A stretch of 64,000 nucleotides of DNA from Ciona savignyi (Eukaryota; Chordata; Ascidiacea; Phlebobranchia; Cionidae). The translations under genes were made by a program, and so were the position numbers. The stretch lies in contig CH002344.1 in the NCBI GenBank assembly GCA_000149265.1, positions 667,640 to 731,639 of the forward strand, in the 5' to 3' direction. The first letter of the stretch is position 1. Every line of letters starts with the position of its first letter. Under the pieces are notes generated by a model, which was not told where the DNA came from, ran no database searches, and worked only from the letters and a program-made list of their open reading frames with translations. Shown in pieces: positions 21,807 to 33,832 of the stretch.

Positions 21807-24800
21807 ATGGGTGAACACGATGACCACGATGAAGTAAGTAATTATTAGTTTCTTAGAAAAAAGATTTTTTTTATTCACCCACAACTTTCCTTACAATATA
21901 AAGTAAATAATCTTAACAGTTTCGAAATATTGGCTGTTTTAGATTAACCGGTGCCGATTATTTGCAAAGAGGCAGCATACTCATATTATTTGGTCTCTCG
22001 GGAATTTTCCTGACACAATATACCTAGAATTTACCAGTGTAGATCCAAACCATATTAGCCAACACCACCAGAAGATTAAACTTAATTGGACATTTTCTTT
22101 CTTATAATATAAAGTAAATGTGACTGGTCGCTAGTTTCAGTGGAATTTAATAAATGGGGATTTCCTGAAAAAGAGTTAAAGATAGGTTTGGAGCATACGC
22201 ATCTTTTTGTTTGTATATAAATTCTATATTTGTTTAAATTAGTTTTGTGTTTTCACTTCATTTATACATGTAATAATTATTTTGAAGGATTTTCCTATTT
22301 TGGAGAACTTTTACATGTAATAATTCTATTTTGGAGGTGTACACTGGCTAATTTTATTTCTAGTTATGTTTTTCTGATTCATGTTGTAATTTTTTAAATT
22401 TAGTACAAGTTTAAAGTAAATATTTTTACCCTTGGGAATTCCCCTTGGGTTTGTTGAAAAATTAACAGCCGAGGCACACTATGGGCATGCCATTTAAAAA
22501 TCCTGAAAGTTTTAAACTGATTAGATAACGCATCATACCCAATGATCTGGCCACCGAACATCTGTCACCAGCGTTATTCAGAAAAAAACAGAATAAAATC
22601 AAAATGTGTTCCCATCTGAAACCGAAGGGCCCATAATAACAAATAAAAGTCAAAGTCAACCATTAAACCAAAGTCAATAACAAATCAAGGTCAAAACGAA
22701 ATTTAAATATTTAACCGGTTACACCAGTTGGTTTAAGTTAAAATGTCCAATTAAACCAAATTCTAATTCCTAAATTACGAACAATGTAAAATGTACAGTA
22801 GCCACCCTTAACTGATTTTTTTACTCTGATTATTGTTCGGCATGTGCCTCAATAATTTGCACAGAAATACAGAAGTGCTTTGCTGCAATAGACTTCCACA
22901 GAAAGTTATGATTATAAACTCGGTCGAAAGTTATGACTTATTTAACGAAAGTTATGAATATATTTAAATTTGAATTCGTTGACGATCAACGGAAAGTTAT
23001 GATTATAAACTCAAAATTATTTAAATTTGAACTCGTAAGCTGTGGACACTAAACTAAAAATAAAACTAAAAAGTAAAATATAAAAGTTTAGGTTTACGTA
23101 TGCTATCGTTTTTCTTCCAATCAAATAACTAAAAAACTATAAGACATCTCGTAATTTATTTAATTAATTGAATTGGGTTTGGATGTAACAAAAATAAATG
23201 TGTAAAGAAACTGTGTTGTTTTTAATACTTAAAATGTAATTGAACTAGTAATATCCAGGTTTTACATCATATTGCAACATACTACAGAGTTTATTAGTTA
23301 ATTATTAATAATAGAATATAGAAAGTGTGTCGTCAGCAGCACATGTATGCGTAAAAACAAGAAATTGTAGACTTTGTACATAAGCCAATATACTTTGTTT
23401 GTGAATTTATCAAGTTTCATAAGCTAACCAGTATGACAGGGTTACATTACATGTTACAAGGCTGTAAACATAACTACAACATTCCATATAGAAACAGAAG
23501 GTCACCTTTCCATTGGTGTTGGCGGTGATAGTAACAGTGATGGGTAGCACCTTCCAGTACGGCTACAATATTGCTGTGGTGAATGCTCCTGCACCGGTAA
23601 ATTATTGTGTCAATTAATGTAGTTGGCTATATTTACCGTTCTTGTAAACTTTTCACTAAGCATTCGTCAACTGTCAATTAATGTTGTTATTTTTTACCAC
23701 ACTTGTAAACTTTGCTTAAAGCAGTATCAGCAAATATGTAAGTTTAAAAATTATGCACAAATTGTGTTATAATATTTTTACCATAGTGCATTGCCCCAAT
23801 TTTGTAAGTTGGGCTATGACAGCTTTCATGTGGGATAAAGACATGAAAAATTACACTTACATTATTTTTTACAAGTATGAAAAATTACACTCAAATTACA
23901 TTATAATGCTATCACCATACTGCAGTTCCACAGTTTCATAAGTAAGGCTATTACATCGTGTTATGTAGCATAAAGACATACTTGGTTCAATTCACTACAA
24001 ACTGTTCTACAATCTTGAACAACATTCAATCTGATGACAATTGTTCATAGCAATTGGCTTTTTTCTATGACTTAAATGTCTGTTTAACGGTCCAGCACGG
24101 TACCAGTGAGCTTTTTGTAGTTGATACAAGACTACTTCTTCGGCAATGATGATGCAGAATCAATGAACACCATTTCTCCACATCCTAATACAACTAACTA
24201 CTTGTATGGGACAGCAAATAAGACAACAGAGTCCTCTTTAAATGGCGAGGTAAACTTTTTTTTGTCATTTTAATAGTTTTAGTTAAATAGTTTTACCTGG
24301 ATTATGATTGTTTGTTTTCCCCACAGTTGTGGTCGACTTTTTTTCCTTAGAATTTTTCAATTTTTAAATAGATATTGCGCATTTTTTTAATATGTGTTTA
24401 ATTAGACCCATAACCTCCTTCATAAATTTTCAGCATTTCTGTTTTAGGGTTTTGTAGAAGTTTATATTTGGTGCCTATTGTTTAGCACGTTATCAGTCCG
24501 GGCAGTACCCTATCTACAGAAAAGTTAAAGATTCGAAACTAATCGCTAGCTTGTCGGTTGTGTCCTTGGGCAAGGCACTTAACGGACATTGTCTGAACCC
24601 AGCGGATTAATGGGTTCTGATAAACAAGGAACATGTCTATCATACACAACACACTGCAATAGCTCCGATAACCCGACGGTGGGCGTGAGATGATCTGACG
24701 ATTGCCCGTGTGTTAACCCCCTTGGTTTTCCCATTCACGGTAATAAACATGAATATCATATCCTAATAGTCCAATATGACTCACAACTCCCAATTAAACT

Positions 24801-27800
24801 CTGTCACAGGAGGTCGGCGAACTTCACTACTTTTTTCATTAAATCTGTAAAAAACCTGAATTAATAACATACTGTAAATAAAAGATTTGTCTTGATTTTG
24901 ACAGAGCCAATTTAATCTGCTATCACTAAACCCTAAAGGCAATGTAAGCAGCACCTCTGTAGATAAAGTTACGCAGCACCTGCAGATAAAGTTATAATAA
25001 AGTTATCACTAAACCTTAAATAAAAATCAGAATCCTGCAACCGTGGGAAACAAAGTGACCGAGATAAACCAAGTTGCCGTAGTTGAAGTTACCACCATCT
25101 CAGACAGTGATTTAATCCTGTGGTCGTTCACTGTGTCCATCTATACAGTTGGTGGGATGATTGGTTCCTTCTCAACTGGATTTTTTGTTAAGAAGTTTGG
25201 TCGGTACGTTGGATATTTAATTTAGTGATGGGTGTTTAGTTGTACTAATAGAAGGTTAAATTAGGCCAATGTGGGTAGACCCTGAGCAATTTACAACATG
25301 GGTATTCCTCAAATAAACTTACCTACGCTCAAAATTCACATAAATATCTCTGGCCCCTAAATAAAATAAAAGAAAATTTAATGAATTCAATGGATTACCA
25401 AGTGATAACTTGCATGTTTTTTTTCNNNNNNNNNNNNNNNNNNNNNNNNNNNNNNNNNNNNNNNNNNNNNNNNNNNNNNNNNNNNNNNNNNNNNNNNNNN
25501 NNNNNNNNNNNNNNNNNNNNNNNNNNNNNNNNNNNNNNNNNNNNNNNNNNNNNNNNNNNNNNNNNNNNNNNNNNNNNNNNNNNNNNNNNNNNNNNNNNNN
25601 NNNNNNNNNNNNNNNNNNNNNNNNNNNNNNNNNNNNNNNNNNNNNNNNNNNNNNNNNNNNNNNNNNNNNNNNNNNNNNNNNNNNNNNNNNNNNNNNCCTA
25701 GCCAAACTGTCATCTCTTTTTTCATTTTTTTGCAAAATTCCACAGAAAAGGTGCTCTTTTAGTGTCCAATTCCCTTTCGATTGTTGGTGCGATTCTCATG
25801 GGCACAAGCAAAGCTGCCAACTCATTGGAAATGATAATCATTGCTCGATTTTTGCTCGGAATATTTGCTGGTATGTTCCTTACGATAAGATGAAATGCTT
25901 ATTACTCACACTTTTGGGGAAATCGTTTTCTTTTATTATTAAATTTGCTTAAATTGCCAAACTAAGAAAAAGGGAAAATAAATTAAAACAACAGCCAAAC
26001 AATTAAACATACATAGTCATAGGATAGGAAAGGATATTCTTGTTTATCCCCGTGAATGGAAAAACCAAGGGGGTTAACACACGGACAATCGTCAGATCAC
26101 CTCGCGCCCACCGTCGGGTTACCGGAGCTATTGCAGTGTGTTGTATATGATAGACACGTTCCTTTAATTTGGTAGAATCTGTTAAACCGCTGGTTTCAGG
26201 CAATGTCTGTTAAGTTCTTTGCCCAAGGACACAACCGACTAGCTAGCGACCAATTTCGAACTTGCAACCTTTCGATTGAAAGGCGTCTAAACCGCCAGAC
26301 TAACCTGTCGGACTATACAAAGTGGTCAGAGTGAATAATGAACCCATAGCTGTCTTGCACTTCGTAAAGCCGGCTTCAGGCTAGATGACAGTCTGTTTGA
26401 TTAAATACTTACTTATTTTAATGTTTGATTAAATACTTACTTATTCTAATGTTCGATTAAATACTTACTTATTTTAAGATTTGATTAAATACTTACTTAT
26501 TTTAATGTTTGATTAAATACTTACTTATTCTAATGTTCGATTAAATACTTACTTATTCTAATGTTCGATTAAATACTTACTTATTTTAAGATTTGATTAA
26601 AAAAACTTACTTATTTTAATGTTTGATTAAATACTTACTTATTTTAATGTTTGATTAAATACTTACTTATTCTAATGTTCGATTAAATACTTACTTATTT
26701 TAAGATTTGATTAAATACTTACTTATTTTAATGTTTGATTAAATACTTACTTATTCTAATGTTCGATTAAATACTTACTTATTTTAAAATTTGATTAAAT
26801 ACTTACTTATTTTAATGTTTGATTAAATACTAATGCAAAACAATACTGAATTGTGAGGAAAGAGGACACTGTACCATAATTTAATCTGTTTTTTCATGTA
26901 GGATTAGCAACTGGTGTTGTGCCGTTATACCTCGGTGAAATATCGCCCAAAGCTATTCGGGGAGCGCTAGGAGTCATCAGCCAACTTTCCATCACTATAG
27001 GTAGGATGTACTGCATGTGTTGCTGCTTTTGTACATTTCCGATAAGATAATTGTGTTTAAATTTACGGCTGGGTAAAGGACTACACTGGGGGTGATATAA
27101 TGTATGTCAACTTAATACATGTCCATTGTTTAGTTTAGTTTATTTTTTGTTTCCGCAATAAAAACACGATGCAGGACCTTTGATAAAAATTTAAGGAACG
27201 AGAAAAAACGGCAAAACGACAGTCGTTAGAACACCTCTAAAAATCAATCAATTAACGAGTTTCGGTTTTAGACTTGGCCGCTAAACCCATTATTGAGCTA
27301 CCAGGTTACAGTATGTTGGAATTATTGTTATGGTTTGATGTTTAACCCAATATTCCACTGGATTTACTTACTGCCCAAGAACTAGCGCGATGGCCCAACA
27401 GCTGTTTATGATCTTACAATCTTTCAACTCCCAACCCACTATTACTTCAGTACCTGTGTTTATCCAGTCAGTGGGATGTTAGTATGGCTCATAACAGTTT
27501 TGTAAACAAAATTGTTTACATTTTTGTAAACAAAAAATTACATTAGTTAAGTTTAGTTTATTTTTTTGCTTCTTCGCTACCATAAAGAAGAATGGAACAA
27601 TTATTTCAAGTAAAGGAGACAGGATAAAACGGAAAAACTACAGTAAAAACACGTCAGTGAATAGACGCATTACAATTATTTAACAAAAAGTATATTTTGT
27701 TTAAGTTTTTCTAAATCAATTAATTTAAATGCAGGAATTCTAACGGCGCAGCTCCTAAGTTTAAAGGAGGTGTTAGGTACTGCGGAATTGTGGCCAATAT

Positions 27801-30800
27801 TACTTGCCTTCACCGGAGTTCCTTCAGCGATGCAGCTGTGCGTGCTTCCATTCCTCCCTGAAAGTCCACGATGTCTTCTTATCGATAGAGACAGAGAAGA
27901 TCTTGCAAGAAAAGGTTTTTGTTACTCTCAAAGTGTTGGAGTTGCTCTCAAAGTGTTGGAAATGACCAAGAACATTGCCATTTGTCAATGGATAGTAAGA
28001 TAGGATATTCATGTTTATGCCCGTGAATGGGAAAACCAAGAGGGTTAACACACGGGCAATCGTCAGATCACCTCTCGCCTATTGTCAGGTTAGCGGAGCT
28101 ATTGCAGTGTGTTGGTATATGATAGACACGTTCCTTTAATTTGGTAGAACCCATTAATCCGCTGGGTTTAGTCAGTATACTTACTATTCCTTTAGAGGAT
28201 TGAAAAATGCAGGATAAATTAACACATGCAATCGTTAGATTACTATGTGTCCACTGTTGGATCACGGGAGCTACTGCAGTGTGATGGATATATTGCTACA
28301 AGTCAGTTCGACCCATTAAACCAACTGTGTTCAGGCAACGACAACTTAGCCTTCTGGTCCTCTCTATTTTTTTCCTAGATTATCACAAAAAATGACAAGC
28401 AAGCGTCCAATTTCGAACCCTTAACCCTACGACTTACCTTAGCATTATTTTTTTATTTGTCTCTACTGTCTACAGTTAGGTTACCAGTGCAAATCCAGAT
28501 ACAAAATTTTCAGACGAAAGGTTGCAGGTTCAAAACTGGTCGCTAGCTAGTGGTTGTGTCCTTGGGCAGGGCAATTAACGGACACTGTCTAAACCCAGCG
28601 GATTAATGGGTTCTACCAAATTAATAAATGACAAGCAAGCGTCCAATTTCGAACCCATAACCCTACACTTACCGAACCCCTTATTTTTTAGCTTTAATCA
28701 AGTTCCGAGGGACATCTGATGTGGCAGTGGAGATTCGGGAGATGCGTCACGAGGCAGAAGCACAAGCCTCCACTGGCCAGTTGAGTGTCCTGGAAGTGTT
28801 AAAGGATCAATCTGTCCGATGGCAGATCATATCGATCGCTTTCATTCAGTTCACACAGCAAATGTGTGGCATCAATGCTGTGAGTTTTGTTTAACATTGT
28901 GTGTTTTAACAGTGTTGCTTATTTTTTAGGTGGCTTGATGTACCGTTTAGTGAAAAACAGGTTAAAAACCAATGAATTAGTTTGGTGGGTGGGTTGCCTT
29001 TCAGCCGATTACCCGACTGTTAACGCTCTTTCTGTTTTTGATTAACCATAAAAAAACCATTCAACACAACCAAATTAACTTATTGCAACAATCATATCAA
29101 AATAGGTGAGAGCAATAACGCTTTTGGTATATGATTGTTAAAGAGCGACCAGTTAATAGACGTAAGACCTGCCTAGGTTCTGGACATATTCTGACAGTTT
29201 GTAAGCTCTGCAAAGAATTGTAGCGTTTCAGTACAATTTATTTTCACTGCTTGGTTTACTTCTACCACCGCCAAAAACAACTAACTTAAAAAAAGGTTAA
29301 AGTTCAACCAAAAAGTACAGAACATCAATCAAATAATCATTGAAGCAAGAAAATAATGGCAAATCCAAAATATCGGAAGAATTTAAATTATTGAAATAGA
29401 AAATAAATAAAACTTTACAGAACCAAAAAACTCTACTGTTTAATCCATTCCATAATGCAGATATTTTTCTACCTGAACACTATATTCGAGGCAGCTGGGG
29501 TAGCTGGAGATACGCAGAACTATGCTTCAGTTGGTGTTGGTACCGTCAATGTGTTCATGACTGTTATATCGGTTTGTATTTATTGATTTTGTTGAGTTTG
29601 CAGTATTGACATATAAGTATTAAAGAAGTTGTATGGCTAAGATGACGATGGCACAGGGTAATATTATTTTATCAATTATTGTTATGTTAAACTAATTTAG
29701 ACTTATTTATTGTTAGAAATTAAAAGCATAGCCGTATCAAACACAGTATCACAAAATTTTTAGGTTCTGTTAATGGATCGTCTGGGTAGAAAGATTCTGC
29801 TTGCCGGCGGATACGCTATTGCCGGAGTGTTCTGCATAGTTATGACCATATCGCTTAATCTTCAAGACCAAATCAGCTGGATATCAAACCTCAGCATTGC
29901 CAGCGTGATTGGATTCATCATCGGATTCGCAGTCGGCCCTGGTGAGTGGTTTCTTTTGTTTGATGTGTATTTCTGCACATAGAAGTAGACCTGTATACTC
30001 TTAATTGTTTGTTTTGAAGTTGATGTGTAGTCTTTAAACAGGCAGTTTTTCATATACAAAAGCTCTTTTAACCAGGTTAGGTAACATGGATTTTTACTGT
30101 TTATCTTTTCATTTGAAGTTTTAGTTGAGTTTTAGATTCTATACTGTTTGCTCTTTGTTGATTAGAATATATCGTCGTGAGAACCAGGGTGTATGTGCAA
30201 GTATCAAAAGATTCTTGGTCACTAAAATTAAGGATTTTGTCAATTTTTAGTAAAATTGGCGGATTTTTATTTTTGTTAGGATTACCGTCTGCTAATTGTT
30301 AGGTTAACACGTCGCTGGCACTGTGTTGTACATGATTAACATGGTTTACTGTTTTAGTTTAACACATTCTACTAAGTTTAAGCGATGTACCTTGCTCAAG
30401 GACAAAACTTAGTAGCTGATAACCGGTTTTAATACGACAACCTTTCAACCGAATTAACTATTCAGCTGGACATCAATATTTATCTTGTATTTTGTAATAA
30501 CAAGTAGCCTACTTTGAGACGGCATCTGTCTGTCCGGCCCGTTGGTCTAACGGTTAAGTGCGTCGCCTTTCAATCGAAAGGTTGCGGGTGCGAAACTCGC
30601 TAGCTAGTCGGTTGTGATCTTGGGCAAGGCACTTTACGGACATTGCCTGAACCCAGCGGATTAATGGGTTCTACTAAATTGAAGGAACGTGTAAATCATA
30701 CACAACACACTGCAATAGCTCCGGTAACCCGACGATGGGCGCGAGGTGATCGGACGATTGCCGTGTGTTAACCCCCTTGGTTTTCCCATTCACGGGGATA

Positions 30801-32079
30801 GAGATGAATATCCTATCCTATCAAACAAAACCTATTTTATCTTAGGTCCTGTTCCATGGATTCTCACCGCTGAGTTGTTCCGTCAGTCGAGTCGACCAGC
30901 TGCCTCCTCCATTGGTTGCGGTGTGAATTGGACATTTAATTTCGCGTTGGCTCTTGTGTTCCCTTTTATGCAGGTTCAAACATTTATTATTATAACTTAC
31001 TTGATAGTCGTCTAAATAGGTTTATAAACACAGAAAAGTAGAGGGCGCGCAGGTAATGACAATCAGCGCGGCGACTACTTATTCTTTTGCATAATCAGAT
31101 AGAATAGATTGGTCTTGGCGAAAAACCAAAGGGCTGTTTAACAAAATCGGCAGATTTTTGTCCCTAGAGCCTGGTTATGGAGCTCGTCCAGTGGGGCAAT
31201 TAAGAATATCTTAATCTATTTTTACTTCAACACATTCAGTCACTTGATGTAGGCAATGTGTACTTAGGCTTGGTTAAAACACATGATTGCTGGATACGTT
31301 GGTATGTATTTGTATGGCCAGCTGGTTACTTGGTTTTCCCATTCACGGGGATGAACATGAATATCCTATCCTATGGGAATCTGGCCACAGTATCTCATTC
31401 AAAGACAACCAACCATCCAACTACCTGCTGGTTTTGATTCCATGCCCCTCTGGCTAACGGTGACGAACAAATATGTTGGGTTTGACTGTCCTGTATAAGA
31501 ACGCCCTCTGCGTTTCCATTTACTGGGATAAACATGAATACCATGTCCCATCCCTATATTATTTTTAGGGAGATAAAATTAGGACCATATCCTTTCCCTA
31601 TTATATTTTACGCAGATAATATGAATACCATATCCCATCCCTATATTATTTTTAGGAAGATAAAATTAGGACCATATCCTTTCCCTATTATATTTTACGC
31701 AGATAATATGAATACCATATCCTATCCCTATATCTGTGTTTATGTGGATAAACATGAATGCCATTACCTATCCCTATATCCCTTTTACGGAGATAAACAA
31801 TAATACCATATTCTATCCCTATTCTATTTTACGGAGATAAACATGAATACCAATAACATATCCCTATTTCCATCCCCACAGAAAGGAATGGGTCCTTACG
31901 TCTTCTTGTTCTTCCTGTGCATATGCGCCATAGCGACAGCATACGTAGTCATCATCATACCAGAGACCAAGGGCAAGACATTCCAAGAGATCAACAACAT
32001 GTTTGTCAAACGAAATAAGGTCAAGGAACCGGAAATGATGTTAGAAGAGGCACACGAACACATTATACGGAAACCATAA
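21807..32079 (+). CDS. SLC2A/GLUT-family facilitative hexose transporter
   Basis: Twelve exons: 21807-21833, 23498-23596, 24121-24249, 25031-25203, 25746-25870, 26902-27000, 27735-27914, 28692-28879, 29461-29571, 29764-29941, 30846-30973, 31882-32079. Phases agree and give 544 aa with 12 expected membrane spans, slightly longer than typical GLUTs. Family motifs seen in order: FQYGYN in TM1, KKFGRK after TM2, [19 protein letters not shown] after TM6, QQMCGINA in TM7, DRLGRK, GPGPVPW in TM10, and PETKGK after TM12. It would move hexoses across the plasma membrane. The loop between TM1 and TM2 is long and carries an NTTN glycosylation-type site. The QLS motif that precedes QQ in glucose-selective members reads QFT here, so the substrate is open. 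An optional in-frame 39-nt exon may lie at 24905-24943. The exon 7 donor is weak (GTTTTT). Polyadenylation signal at 32287. Confidence 0.93.
24510..24767 (+). mobile_element. tRNA-related SINE, 5' truncated
   Basis: Forward copy starting within the B-box region (AAAGATTCGAAACTAATCGC); it lies in GLUT intron 3. Confidence 0.7.
25426..25696. other. Assembly gap (271 N)
   Basis: A run of unknown bases inside GLUT intron 4. The exons on both sides (25031-25203 and 25746-25870) join in phase, so no coding exon needs to be missing, although a repeat probably is. Confidence 0.99.
26017..26313 (-). mobile_element. tRNA-related SINE
   Basis: Full-length reverse copy in GLUT intron 5, just before the 28-bp satellite. 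Confidence 0.8.
26399..26830. repeat. 28-bp minisatellite with A-B-C higher order
   Basis: About 15.4 units with core GATTAAATACTTACTTATT. Three variants differ in the last nine bases: A TTAATGTTT, B CTAATGTTC, C TTAAGATTT. The order is A B C A B B C A' A B C A B C' A, so an 84-bp A-B-C superunit is visible. A' is 30 bp; every other unit is 28 bp. It lies in GLUT intron 5, ending about 70 bp before exon 6. Confidence 0.9.
27131..27243 (+). repeat. 120-bp interspersed repeat
   Basis: Copy of the family described at 19071; GLUT intron 6. Confidence 0.55.
27545..27660 (+). repeat. 120-bp interspersed repeat
   Basis: Second copy of the family in the same GLUT intron, more diverged. Confidence 0.5.
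27995..28172 (-). mobile_element. tRNA-related SINE, head missing
   Basis: Tail and body in GLUT intron 7, broken just after the CCGCTGGGTT block. Older, unclear SINE-like remains follow to about 28440. Confidence 0.65.
28505..28625 (+). mobile_element. tRNA-related SINE, 5' half
   Basis: Head and middle (GAAAGGTTGCAGGTTCAAAA to GGGTTCTACCAAATT) without body or tail; GLUT intron 7. Confidence 0.65.
30526..30822 (+). mobile_element. tRNA-related SINE
   Basis: Full-length forward copy in GLUT intron 10; its tail ends about 20 bp before exon 11. Confidence 0.8.
31328..31374 (+). mobile_element. SINE tail fragment
   Basis: Only TTGGTTTTCCCATTCACGGG and ATGAACATGAATATCCTATC are present; GLUT intron 11, just upstream of the tail-derived array. 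Confidence 0.6.
31515..31860 (+). repeat. Tandem array derived from a SINE tail
   Basis: Repeats of GATAAACATGAATACC followed by (C)CTATCCCTATAT-type sequence, in units of about 45 bp. An 86-bp double unit occurs twice in succession and nearly identical (about 31536-31621 and 31622-31707). The sequence is recognisably the SINE 3' end, so the array seems to have grown from an inserted tail. It ends about 20 bp before GLUT exon 12. Confidence 0.7.
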
Positions 32080-32821
32080 ATCAACTGCCCCGTTAAACCT
32101 GTATTAAGCGCAATATGCAATGTAATTGTTTGCATAATGAAATGAAACAAAAGGTTTAAGGATTTGTTTTTTAACAGTTTTCTTTACCTTTACACCGTCG
32201 TCTTTTAAAATTTTCAGCTATTGACTTTTGTTACAACGTGCTTGTTATTGAAAATTCAAAATATCTTGGGACATATTGATTATCAAAATAAAAATGAAAC
32301 AGGAATTAATTCGCTTAAAGACATAAAAATCATTTAAATCGATATCTCGCCCAGGTGTGTTCGGTTATGATTGTCTACAAAATTTTCTGTAATTCAACAT
32401 AATTTTGTAGACCGTGTTTCTTAAATATTGCAATATCAGCAAGTTGCAAGATTGTCGCGATTGTTTTTGGTCTCAATTCTAACAGGTGATTGTCGGGTGT
32501 TCAAATTTCTGTCGTCTTAGACGTATATTAATTATACGTAAAGGTTATTCTCGTAATCGTATTTTACGAATAAATATAAAGGATAGGATAACATATTCAT
32601 GTTTATCCCCGTGAACGGAAAAACCAAGGGGGTTAACACACGGGGAATCGTCAAATCACCTCACGCCCACCGTCGGGTTACTGGAGCTATTGCAATGTGT
32701 TGTGTACGATAAACACGTTCCTTTAATTTGGTAGAACCCATTAATCCGCTGGATTCAGGCAATGTCCGTAAGATGCCTTGCCCAAGGACACTGTAGTAAT
32801 ATTTCAGAGCTCTATGTTATG

Positions 32822-33300
32822 CTGGCTATATAGGAGGCGTTCAACTAATTATTCTCCCTATCTCTCCAATCCAAACTGACCTCACAAAAACGACTGTCAC
32901 TAAAAATCCTGACATAGGAAGTCTTAGATTTTTTCACAATTTAAAATTAAAGCTTGGATCTGCAACCCAAACTGAAAACCCTACAACATTTTATTTAAAA
33001 ATTTTGAGCCCATACCCCCTCGTACATCGGCAACTTTTTTCCAACAAACAGCTAGCAGATGCACAATCAACACCTTTATTTTACAAACACTGCTCCACGA
33101 TTACAAAACTTTACAGCTTAACGAGAACACCGGCGCGCAGCCTAGCACATGCTGCTTTCAACCAAACAAACATTGGGGAATCACCACCATTGTTACTCAG
33201 CAAAACACTCGTTTAAAAACAATGACTCATGGAGGGTACCACTCGTCACATCCTGCCGTTCATAGAGGTCTTAATTGGTTATACGCCATCTATAAGCCAG
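32822..33300 (+). mobile_element. MITE-like element, copy 2
   Basis: About 480 bp. Its ends are extended inverted repeats: CTGGCTATATAGGAGGCGTT at the left and the inverse of CTGGCTTATAGATGGCGTAT at the right. It is the opposite-strand copy of the element at 211-672, with only scattered differences by eye. Confidence 0.65.
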
Positions 33301-33346
33301 AGGCATCTCTCTCGTCGGTCTCTTTCCATCTCGACATACTTTAAAT

Positions 33347-33660
33347 CAGTGCTTCTCAAATGGTGCGCCACAGAAGTTAGCTAGGTGAGCCAAACTTGCA
33401 TTTCGTAAATTTACGACAGAGTGTTCATATATTATAAACTACTAAACTTTCGAAAAGCAAGAGCTCTTAAAGAAACAGTAATTTCGTTATGTGAAAAATT
33501 TGCTGATGAAATTATTTAAATTAAACTATTAATTTTCCATATTTTTCCTAAATTATTTAGGTATTTAGCATATTGTTTTGACTCGCCGTGCGAAGTGCGC
33601 CCGTTCGTTTCCTAATTGGTCTCGGGTGCGCCACGAGGTCAAAAAGATCGAGAACCACTG
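33347..33660. mobile_element. hAT-like non-autonomous element with 8-bp TSD
   Basis: Termini CAGTGCTTCTCAAATGGTGC and its inverse GATCGAGAACCACTG, flanked on both sides by the direct repeat CTTTAAAT (33339-33346 and 33661-33668). An 8-bp duplication is diagnostic of hAT transposition. At 314 bp it is too short to encode a transposase. Confidence 0.85.
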
Positions 33661-33832
33661 CTTTAAATAAAGGACGTATTACCCAACGTGTGTTGAACAC
33701 TACAGACACAGCCGACTAGCTAGCGACCGGTTTCGATCCCGCAACCTTTCGATTGAAAGGCGACGCACTTAACCACCAGACTAACGGGCAGGACTGAAAG
33801 GCGTCGCACTAAACCACCAGACTAACCGGTCA

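Larger units (their letters stand above)
32575..33832 (-). mobile_element. tRNA-related SINE split by nested insertions
   Basis: Tail and body at 32575-32795, head at about 33705-33794 plus a duplicated head fragment to 33832. In between sit the MITE at 32822-33300 and the hAT element at 33347-33660. The SINE is interrupted at the AAGGACAC|AACCGACTAGC position, different from the break in the copy at 49-780. Confidence 0.65.

Noticed and set aside
25319-25952. Open frames crossing the run of N
   Set aside because: They consist mostly of unknown residues; the surrounding sequence is GLUT intron 4 and exon 5.
26399-26830. CRISPR-like array
   Set aside because: The units are contiguous 28-bp tandem repeats with no unique spacers, in an animal intron.
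33708-33832. Two independent SINE insertions at the same place
   Set aside because: Only the head is doubled (two copies of the GAAAGGCG..CACTAAACCACCAGACTAAC block); a local duplication of the head of one SINE is simpler.
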